Positions 1 to 4,688 of a DNA stretch of 5,099 nucleotides are shown piece by piece. This DNA is from a bacterium (lineage in GTDB: Bacteria; UBP13; UBA5359), in contig JAQVUQ010000227.1 in the NCBI GenBank assembly GCA_028699365.1, positions 1 to 5,099 on the forward strand, in the 5' to 3' direction. Position numbers and translations under genes: made by a program. The notes beneath the pieces are model-generated. The model did not search any database, was not told the origin of the DNA, and saw only the letters and a list, made by a program, of their open reading frames with translations. Position 1 is the stretch's first letter. Each line of letters opens with the position of its first letter.

Positions 1-1278
1 AACTGCATACAACGGCAGATTCAGTATCCAATCATCTTTCTTGTAGTCAGCCATTGATGTGCGGACCGAAAGCTTTGGCTGGAATCTGGCATAATACGTT
101 TTTAGGCTCTTTGCCTTTAAGTTTGTTTCAGCCTTGACTTCGACAGGTATGATGTCACTGCCGTTATCTGCCACAAAGTCGATTTCTGCGGTACCACGGT
201 CGTTTGTCCAGTAATATGTTTCCAGTCTTTTGATGGTTTTTAGCTGCTGCAGTACGTATTGCTCAGTAAGCGCACCTTTGAATTCTTTGAAAAGCTTGTT
301 GCCATCCAAAAGTGTGCTTTGATTCAGGCGTACCATACAGGATAATAATCCTACATCCACCAGAAACAGCTTAAATGCTTTTAAGTCCTCATACGCCTTC
401 AGCGGAATGCTGGGTGCGGTCACACGATGAACTTTATGGATCAAGCCACAATCCGTTAGCCAGAGCAGTGCCAATTCGTAATCCTTGGCCCTTGCGCCTT
501 CCTTGATAAGCCCGTATATAAACTTTTTATTTTCCTTGGCAAGCTGAGAGGGGATGCTGTTCCAAAGCATTCTGATTCTCGGAACGATCTCGTTTGGAGC
601 GTGTTTGGAAAAGTCCTGTTCGTAAGCCGCCAGAATGCGCTGCTGTATCTCTCGTACTTCGTTGAAATCTTTATTCTCAGTAAAATGAAGTACGGCTTCC
701 GGCATTCCGCCGACGTAGTAATAGTATTTGAGCATATCAATATACGTCTGCTTGAAAGTGGTCACCATCTCAAAGTCACCATGTTGCAGCAATTCTGCAT
801 ACCGTTTATTTCCCATAGCAATTAAAAACTCAGTGAAACTGAGAGGGTATAGATCCAAAAACTCCACCTTGCCGACAGGGAAAGATGTGCCGCTGTGTAA
901 TGCCACACCCAACAGAGAGCCGGCACACATAATCTGGTACTCCGCTGCATTCTCATTAAAGTATTTCAGAGAAGTCAGCGCCTGTGGTAATTCCTGTATT
1001 TCATCAAAAATAAGCAAGGTATTGGCCGGATCTATCTTTTGACCGGAGTAAAGCTCCAGTCCGGTTACTATGCGCTCAACATCCAAATCGGATGAAAACA
1101 AATCCTTCATACGCTGATTATTGTCAAAACTGATATAAACAGTTCTATCGAAAGCAAGTTCCCCAAACTCTTTCATCAGCCAAGTTTTGCCGACCTGTCT
1201 TGCTCCACGAATAATAAGCGGCTTTCTATCTCGTTTTGTTTTCCATTTATTGAGTTCCTCAATTGCTGTTCTATGCAT
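1..1278 (-). CDS. DUF4143-family AAA ATPase, 3' end cut by window edge
   Basis: Read on the minus strand from ATG at 1278, the frame stays open for 426 codons to the window edge. It is an AAA-fold P-loop ATPase (AAA_14 type) with a C-terminal DUF4143 domain. Visible motifs are Walker A GARQVGKT (residues 25-32), Walker B LLIFDEIQ (88-95), a sensor-like CAGSLLG (118-124), the family motif YPLSFTEFL (144-152) and YYYVGGMPEAV (185-195). The C-terminal part has LTEQYVLQQL (337-346), EIDFV (365-369) and IPVEVKA (377-383), which resemble a restriction-endonuclease fold with its acidic and ExK residues. The family is usually slightly longer than this, so probably only a few to about 20 residues are missing. 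No signal peptide or membrane segment is seen, so it should be cytoplasmic. The cellular role of these proteins is poorly defined; they are common, patchily distributed accessory genes, often single. The gene is more A+T-rich than its neighbours and points away from them, which suggests separate acquisition. The family call is firm; the function is unknown. Confidence 0.93.
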   Translation of the reverse strand, partial: MHRTAIEELNKWKTKRDRKPLIIRGARQVGKTWLMKEFGELAFDRTVYISFDNNQRMKDLFSSDLDVERIVTGLELYSGQKIDPANTLLIFDEIQELPQALTSLKYFNENAAEYQIMCAGSLLGVALHSGTSFPVGKVEFLDLYPLSFTEFLIAMGNKRYAELLQHGDFEMVTTFKQTYIDMLKYYYYVGGMPEAVLHFTENKDFNEVREIQQRILAAYEQDFSKHAPNEIVPRIRMLWNSIPSQLAKENKKFIYGLIKEGARAKDYELALLWLTDCGLIHKVHRVTAPSIPLKAYEDLKAFKLFLVDVGLLSCMVRLNQSTLLDGNKLFKEFKGALTEQYVLQQLKTIKRLETYYWTNDRGTAEIDFVADNGSDIIPVEVKAETNLKAKSLKTYYARFQPKLSVRTSMADYKKDDWILNLPLYAV

Positions 1279-1284
1279 GACGCA

Positions 1285-1292
1285 TCACCTCT
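1285..1292 (-). promoter_or_regulatory. Shine-Dalgarno of the DUF4143 ATPase gene
   Basis: On the minus strand AGAGGTGA lies 6 nt before the ATG at 1278 and fixes that start. A second ATG overlaps the end of this motif but is out of frame and stops after four codons. Confidence 0.8.
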
Positions 1293-1299
1293 AGAATGC

Positions 1300-1328
1300 A
1301 TTATAGGCCCCCTTAACAAAAAATGCAA
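1300..1328 (-). promoter_or_regulatory. Promoter of the DUF4143 ATPase gene
   Basis: On the minus strand a perfect -10 box TATAAT (1300-1305) is separated by exactly 17 bp from TTGCAT (1323-1328), a weak -35 box matching 3 of 6 consensus positions. Transcription would start close to 1293, giving a very short leader that begins almost at the RBS. This is a sigma-70/A type call made by inspection. Confidence 0.65.
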
Positions 1329-1338
1329 CGATATTTTG

Positions 1339-1353
1339 AGTGTAAAGTACACT
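1339..1353. promoter_or_regulatory. Perfect 6-bp dyad upstream of the ATPase promoter
   Basis: AGTGTA (1339-1344) and TACACT (1348-1353) form a perfect inverted repeat around AAG. It sits about 10 bp upstream of the proposed -35 box of the minus-strand ATPase gene, a position suited to an activator or auxiliary operator. An alternative pairing, GTAAA (1342-1346) with TTTAC (1355-1359), overlaps it. No regulator is identified; a chance repeat is possible. Confidence 0.35.
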
Positions 1354-1451
1354 TTTTACGACGAATAAAAGGGGATATTCATAAAATAGCCGCATATTAT
1401 GCCGGCGCGGCAGAGAACTGGAAAAGATCATACCCGCTGTGGAGAAGAGCG

Positions 1452-1468
1452 TTGTCAATAATAGACAA
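1452..1468. promoter_or_regulatory. TTGTC-N7-GACAA dyad before the DUF89 promoter
   Basis: TTGTC (1452-1456) and GACAA (1464-1468) are a perfect 5-bp inverted repeat with a 7-bp spacer. It ends 5 bp upstream of the candidate -35 box of the DUF89 promoter, where an activator or repressor could bind. It also lies inside the putative gene remnant, so it may simply be old coding sequence. No regulator is assigned. Confidence 0.25.
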
Positions 1469-1473
1469 GTTGA

Positions 1474-1502
1474 TTTTCATTTAGCTCCCACCATGGTAAA
1501 AT
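1474..1502 (+). promoter_or_regulatory. Candidate promoter for the DUF89-LacI-M50 row
   Basis: TTTTCA (1474-1479, 4 of 6 matches to TTGACA) is followed after 17 bp by TAAAAT (1497-1502, 5 of 6 matches). A TG one base before the -10 box makes it an extended -10 element. Transcription would begin around 1509, about 50 nt before the DUF89 start. It overlaps the end of the putative gene remnant, so it may be a fortuitous or newly recruited promoter. Confidence 0.45.
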
Positions 1503-1558
1503 AGCCTTGCCCGGCACATTCCGTTACTACGCCGGAGAAACCAATGGAGCAGTAAATA

Positions 1559-2428
1559 ATGAAAGCCGGTTTCGAATGTATGCCCTGTATCCTGACCCAG
1601 GCGCTCAATACCGCCAGGCTGGTCACCGATGATCGGGAGACCATGGCCAGGGTCATGGCAGCCGCCCATGATTATTCCAGGGATATGAATCTGGCTCTGA
1701 CGCCGACGACTCTATGCACACCCCTCTATCGCATGATCGAAGAGCTTACCGGAGATCCTGATCCTTACGCCGGTATGAAGCGCAAGTATAACGATCTGGC
1801 CCTGGAGCTTTATCCCGAAGCCTGCAAGTTGTTGGAAGATTATCCGGACCGTCTGCACACCGCTCTTAAACTGGCGGTGGCCGGCAATATCATCGATCTG
1901 GGCATAGGCATGAAATTCGATCTGGCCGAGGTCGTAGCTGAAGTGGCCGCGGGCGATTTCGCCGTGGACGATTACGATTCTCTGCAGGCAGACCTGAAGA
2001 CGGCCCGCAGCCTTCTCATTCTGGGAGATAACACTGGAGAGATAGTCTTCGATAAGATATTGGTAGAAGAACTGCGTCCTTACGGTTTAGTGTTGACTTA
2101 TGCCGTCAAGGCTGGGCCGATCATCAACGATTCCACCCTGGAAGACGCTTCCTACGTCGGGCTGGACGGGCTTTGTCGGGTAATTACCAGCGGCAGCAAC
2201 GGTATAGGCACGCCTCTGGCGGAGGTCAGCCGTGAATTCCGCGAAGTTTTCGACAGGGCCGATATCGTCATCGGCAAGGGGCACGGGCATTACGAGAGCC
2301 TCTCGTCGTCTACTCCCAGGCCCGTCTACTGTCTGTTAAGGGCCAAGTGCTCTCTGGTGGCCGCTTCTCTGGGGATCAACCTGGGCGGGGTAGCTTTCAA
2401 ATTGATAGAGCCGGTTGCCGGTTCTTAG
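1559..2428 (+). CDS. DUF89 (ARMT1-like) metal-dependent damage-control phosphatase
   Basis: This 289-residue cytoplasmic protein matches the stand-alone prokaryotic DUF89 proteins (PF01937, subfamily I). Family knowledge: these are divalent-metal-dependent phosphatases proposed to remove damaged or excess phosphorylated metabolites; the substrate here cannot be told from sequence. Visible features are an N-terminal ECMPC with the CxxC pair (C7, C10) typical of this subfamily, AGNIIDLG (108-115), the metal-site motif LGDNTGE (155-161, with D157 and N158), INDSTLEDA (189-197, with D191 the probable third metal ligand), GKGHGHYESL (239-248) and LLRAKC (259-264). The ligand roles are inferred from studied family members. 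Length is normal and no key residue is missing. The start ATG has GGAG (1546-1549) 9 nt upstream. Six of its 15 arginine codons are AGG, the same habit as LacI downstream. There is no terminator after the stop, so transcription may continue into the next genes. Confidence 0.9.
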   Translation: MKAGFECMPCILTQALNTARLVTDDRETMARVMAAAHDYSRDMNLALTPTTLCTPLYRMIEELTGDPDPYAGMKRKYNDLALELYPEACKLLEDYPDRLHTALKLAVAGNIIDLGIGMKFDLAEVVAEVAAGDFAVDDYDSLQADLKTARSLLILGDNTGEIVFDKILVEELRPYGLVLTYAVKAGPIINDSTLEDASYVGLDGLCRVITSGSNGIGTPLAEVSREFREVFDRADIVIGKGHGHYESLSSSTPRPVYCLLRAKCSLVAASLGINLGGVAFKLIEPVAGS

Positions 2429-2443
2429 ATTGGAGCTCTGATA

Positions 2444-2509
2444 ATGGGTGTGTTGCCTCTCACCGATATCTTCCAGCAGCATGGGCTGGAGAATGTGAGG
2501 AGCCTATGA
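2444..2509 (+). pseudogene. 21-codon ORF, likely 5' fragment of an interrupted gene
   Basis: An ATG at 2444 has a good SD, GGAG at 2432-2435, with 8 nt spacing, only 15 nt after the DUF89 stop. It reads MGVLPLTDIFQQHGLENV, then RSL, and stops at TGA 2507-2509. That TGA overlaps the ATG of the nuclease gene (ATGA, 2506-2509). The codons (CTC, ACC, ATC, CTG, AGG) look like the resident genes. Two readings are possible. It may be a small leader peptide whose translation feeds ribosomes into the nuclease gene. More likely in my view, it is the beginning of a resident gene cut by the nuclease insertion: joining 2505 to 3587 across the shared CCT continues in frame into LacI. It is not a recognised family. 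Confidence 0.4.
2497..2502 (+). promoter_or_regulatory. Closely spaced RBS of the YhcG-type nuclease gene
   Basis: GAGGAG lies only 3 nt before the ATG at 2506, closer than usual. Initiation there may therefore rely on coupling to the 21-codon ORF that ends at the same ATGA. An alternative start is the ATG at 2524, with AAGG at 2515-2518 and a 5-nt gap. Confidence 0.5.
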
Positions 2510-3582
2510 GCAAGAAGGTTATAATGAAGACAGCGCCGGCTTTGTCTGCATCTGCCAAAATGGAGGGGTTGCTGGATCAGTTACGTACGCTCATCCAGGA
2601 TGCACGCCAGCAAGTTCTGCGTGTGGTGGATGTTGTTCAAGTGCGCACTTGCTGGGAAATAGGGCGACACATTGTTGAGTTTGAGCAGGGCGGCACTGAC
2701 CGGGCTCAATACGGCGTGAAATTAATACCCGGATTAGCAGAGCGGTTAACAGCAGAGTTTGGTAAAGGGTTTGATGCGTCAAACCTGCGCTATATGCGGC
2801 TGTTTTATCAGGCCTTTCCGAATTGTGACGCACTGCGTCACGAATTGAGCTGGACCCATTACCGCACGCTGTCACGAGTGGATAACCCTCGTGCGCGGGA
2901 GTGGTACATGATTGAAGCGGCAACACAACAGTGGAGTTCGCGCGCACTTGAACGGCAGATCAATACTCTTTATTACGAACGGCTGCTTTCCAGTAGCGAC
3001 AGGCCCGCAGTGGAACAGGAGGCAACCACCATGCTGGCTCCTCTGCAACAAAACACACGAGATTTTGTACACGATCCGGTGCTGCTCGAGTTTCTTGGTC
3101 TCCCGGATACCGGTCGTTTGCTCGAGGCCGATTTGGAGAAAGAACTTATCAATAAATTACAGGCATTCCTTATGGAACTCGGCAAGGGTTTTGCCTTTGT
3201 CGCACGGCAGCAACGTATCAGCACGGAGAGTTCGGATTTCTATATCGATCTGGTATTTTACAACTATCTGCTCAAGTGCTTTGTGCTCTTTGACTTGAAA
3301 ACCGGTAAGCTGACACATCAAGATATTGGACAGATGGATATGTATGTTCGCTTGTACGATGACCTGAAGCGTGGTTCGGATGATAATCCTACGGTTGGAA
3401 TTATCTTATGCGCTCAAAAAGATGTCTCGGTCGTGCGTTATTCCGTGCTGCACGAAAACGAACAACTATTTGCCAGCAAATATAAACTGGTATTGCCGAC
3501 CGAGGATGAACTTCGCGCGGAGCTTGATCGTGAGCGGGCCTGGCTGATTGAACAGAAGATAATGGAGAAGGAAACGGAATGA
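2506..3582 (+). CDS. yhcG: YhcG-type DUF1016 protein with PDDEXK nuclease fold
   Basis: A 358-residue protein with the two-domain layout of E. coli YhcG: an N-terminal helical DUF1016 domain (about residues 22-175, with CWEIGRHIVEFEQ at 49-61, LRYMRLFYQAFP at 94-105 and ELSWTHYRTL at 113-122) and a C-terminal PDDEXK nuclease-like domain (about 185-345). Candidate active-site residues are E213 or E214, D248 in FYIDLVFY, D263 and K265 in FDLKTG, and Q276 in GQMDMYV. The strand GIILC (298-302) and LPTEDEL (330-336) are also typical. It is full length and probably cytoplasmic. The cellular role is not established; homologues are patchily spread and often lie near restriction-modification or other mobile genes. 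No such partner is seen here. Homology begins near residue 20, so the frame's longer upstream extension into DUF89 (from 2347) is not used. It overlaps LacI by ATGA at its end. Arginine is CGN in 27 of 28 cases, unlike the neighbours, which points to horizontal acquisition. Confidence 0.92.
   Translation: MSKKVIMKTAPALSASAKMEGLLDQLRTLIQDARQQVLRVVDVVQVRTCWEIGRHIVEFEQGGTDRAQYGVKLIPGLAERLTAEFGKGFDASNLRYMRLFYQAFPNCDALRHELSWTHYRTLSRVDNPRAREWYMIEAATQQWSSRALERQINTLYYERLLSSSDRPAVEQEATTMLAPLQQNTRDFVHDPVLLEFLGLPDTGRLLEADLEKELINKLQAFLMELGKGFAFVARQQRISTESSDFYIDLVFYNYLLKCFVLFDLKTGKLTHQDIGQMDMYVRLYDDLKRGSDDNPTVGIILCAQKDVSVVRYSVLHENEQLFASKYKLVLPTEDELRAELDRERAWLIEQKIMEKETE
3564..3573 (+). promoter_or_regulatory. 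RBS choosing the upstream LacI start
   Basis: A purine-rich GGAGAAGGAA within the last codons of the nuclease gene ends 5 nt before the ATG at 3579. The next in-frame ATG, at 3603, where LacI homology begins, is preceded by AAAGACAGCGGC, a poor SD. The 3579 start with ATGA translational coupling is therefore preferred. Confidence 0.6.
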
Positions 3583-4628
3583 ACCTGCTGAAAGACAGCG
3601 GCATGCAGAGAAAAAAAGCGACGCTCAAGGATGTTGCCGCCGTCACGGGCTTGTCTGTAAATACCGTTTCGCGGGCGCTTCACGACAAGCATGATATAAA
3701 TGCGGATACCAGACGCAGAGTAAGAGAGGTAGCCGCTCGCCTCAATTACAGCCCCAATCCCATAGCCAGGAAAATGTCTCTCAAACGGAAATTCAGAATA
3801 GGCGTAGTCCTGCCGAAGATCGGCGATGATATGTCGGGAAGGTTGTTTAACGTTCTCGACAGGGGATTGGCGGAGCAGGGCTATACTGCTATGGCTCTTT
3901 CCTGCCGGGATATCGCCTGCATAGAGAGTGATCTTGAGCCGGTCATAGCCGACAGGATGGACGGTATGGTGGTTATGGCCGAAGGGATAACACACGATTT
4001 CTGCCGGGCCATTGTTGATCTTTTGCTGAAGCAGGCGGTTCCGTTTGTAGTTCACGGCCGCTCCGATATGGAGGGGTGCGATTGCGTGACCACGGATATG
4101 GAGGCGGCTGTTTTCATGGCAGCCGGGCATTTTGTCGGGATGGGAAAATGTGATTTAGCCTGCCTCTACCCGCCCGATCCTGATCCTGCCCTGGTGACAT
4201 CCGTGCTGCGGGGGATGGAAGCTGCCTTGAAGAAGGGCGGCCTGCCGGTCTCATGCAGGCAGATTGTTCTGCGGGAAGCCACCTCCATAGGCAGCTATCA
4301 GGGCATAAACGAACTTTTGAAATCAGAGGAGATGCCCGCGGCGATTTTCTGTTGCACGGATGAGATCGCCTTAGGTGCCATGAGAGCCGTAGAAGAGTAC
4401 CGTCTGTCCATACCCGAAGATGTGGCGATCTGCGGTTTCGGCAACAGCCCGGAGGGCATTTTCTATAAGCCCTCGCTGATGACATTCGATTTGCGGATAG
4501 AAGATATGACGGCCGGAATAATCTCCTTGCTCATGGCCGGAATCGACGATCCCGGAAAGCAGGTGCAAAGCCTGTCGGTGACACCTGCACTGGTAATCAG
4601 GGAAACCGGCGGAAGCAGCCGGCGATAG
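3579..4628 (+). CDS. LacI-family transcriptional regulator
   Basis: A 349-residue LacI/GalR-type DNA-binding protein. The N-terminal helix-turn-helix TLKDVAAVTGLSVNTVSRAL spans residues 15-34, the hinge region is YSPNPIARKM (57-66), and a periplasmic-binding-protein-like effector domain begins at RIGVVLP (73-79). Family landmarks follow: TTDMEAAVFMAAGHF (171-185), FCCTDEIALGAM (257-268) with D261 at the usual ligand-contact region, and IPEDVAICGFGNS (278-290). The first eight residues precede the homology and may be a by-product of the ATGA overlap with the nuclease gene; the ATG at 3603 is an alternative start. Oddities: 11 cysteines, Met instead of the usual Leu in the hinge helix (M66), and GFGNS where most relatives have GF/YDD. 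The effector is probably a sugar or related small molecule by family precedent but cannot be named. No sugar transporter or catabolic gene adjoins it, so its target may be its own row or a distant locus. It is probably co-transcribed with DUF89 and the nuclease. Confidence 0.94.
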   Translation: MNLLKDSGMQRKKATLKDVAAVTGLSVNTVSRALHDKHDINADTRRRVREVAARLNYSPNPIARKMSLKRKFRIGVVLPKIGDDMSGRLFNVLDRGLAEQGYTAMALSCRDIACIESDLEPVIADRMDGMVVMAEGITHDFCRAIVDLLLKQAVPFVVHGRSDMEGCDCVTTDMEAAVFMAAGHFVGMGKCDLACLYPPDPDPALVTSVLRGMEAALKKGGLPVSCRQIVLREATSIGSYQGINELLKSEEMPAAIFCCTDEIALGAMRAVEEYRLSIPEDVAICGFGNSPEGIFYKPSLMTFDLRIEDMTAGIISLLMAGIDDPGKQVQSLSVTPALVIRETGGSSRR

Positions 4629-4656
4629 CGGTGCCTCAATGTTTGAACTGCAGGTC

Positions 4657-4677
4657 CCCGGGTATGAATATCCCGGG
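4657..4677 (+). promoter_or_regulatory. GC hairpin covering part of the M50 gene RBS
   Basis: CCCGGG (4657-4662) and CCCGGG (4672-4677) can pair as a 6-bp all-GC stem with a 9-nt A/T-rich loop. The right arm includes the first three G of the SD GGGAGGT (4675-4681). If formed in mRNA it would partly hide the ribosome site of the M50 protease gene. It has no U-tract and is not an intrinsic terminator. It could also be a DNA-binding palindrome pair. Confidence 0.45.
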
Positions 4678-4681
4678 AGGT
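4675..4681 (+). promoter_or_regulatory. Strong Shine-Dalgarno of the M50 protease gene
   Basis: GGGAGGT contains a full GGAGG that ends 8 nt before the ATG at 4689, which fixes that start. It overlaps the right arm of the CCCGGG hairpin. Confidence 0.75.
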
Positions 4682-4688
4682 GCTGCTG

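Larger units (their letters stand above)
1385..1504 (+). pseudogene. Probable 3' remnant of an unidentified gene
   Basis: After a TAA at 1382-1384 this frame is open to a TAG at 1502-1504. From the CTG at 1418 it reads like genuine protein: LEKIIPAVEKSVVNN, then RQVDFHLAPTMVK and stop, an acidic/basic helix followed by a compact hydrophobic tail. The codons resemble those of the resident genes to the right. There is no plausible start with an RBS: the only in-frame ATG is at 1493, three codons before the stop, so the 5' part appears to be missing. It ends 54 nt before the DUF89 gene and faces the same way, so it may be what is left of the gene that once preceded DUF89 and was cut when the ATPase block arrived. 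I do not recognise the family. The first nine or so codons (1385-1411) may not belong to it. Confidence 0.45.
2503..3586 (+). other. Proposed inserted nuclease cassette between CCT triplets
   Basis: CCT occurs at 2503-2505, just before the nuclease start, and at 3584-3586, just after its stop. Taking out one copy plus the nuclease gene (1081 bp) leaves an uninterrupted frame from ATG 2444 through AGC CTG CTG AAA into LacI. No transposase, terminal inverted repeat or long target duplication is present, so this would be illegitimate, microhomology-type integration of a bare gene. Three-base matches are common by chance; the weight comes from the in-frame join, the codon contrast and the lack of an RBS before the LacI homology start. 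Confidence 0.3.

Noticed and set aside
456-1042. Short open frames on both strands within the ATPase region
   Set aside because: The minus-strand frame from 1278 carries Walker A, Walker B and DUF4143 motifs across the whole stretch, so these are out-of-frame shadows.
1399-1461. 20-residue ORF beginning ATGCCGGCG in the intergenic region
   Set aside because: It has no SD and a composition unlike protein; the overlapping frame ending at 1504 is far more protein-like.
2347-2505. In-frame upstream extension of the nuclease ORF starting inside DUF89
   Set aside because: The 53 extra residues are low-similarity out-of-frame translation of the DUF89 3' end, have no RBS at 2347, and precede the point where DUF1016 homology begins. 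The start at 2506 has an SD.
3438-4130. 230-codon minus-strand open frame opposite the nuclease end and LacI start
   Set aside because: It lies antisense to two firmly identified genes, has no recognisable domain, and is best explained as a shadow of their codon pattern.
1559-4628. DUF89, nuclease and LacI as one new defence or regulatory system
   Set aside because: The nuclease differs strongly in codon use from both neighbours and appears inserted. Nothing in the sequence links the three functions, and no partner genes of known defence systems are present.
4657-4677. CCCGGG hairpin as an intrinsic terminator after LacI
   Set aside because: No run of T follows; the right arm instead flows into the SD of the next gene.
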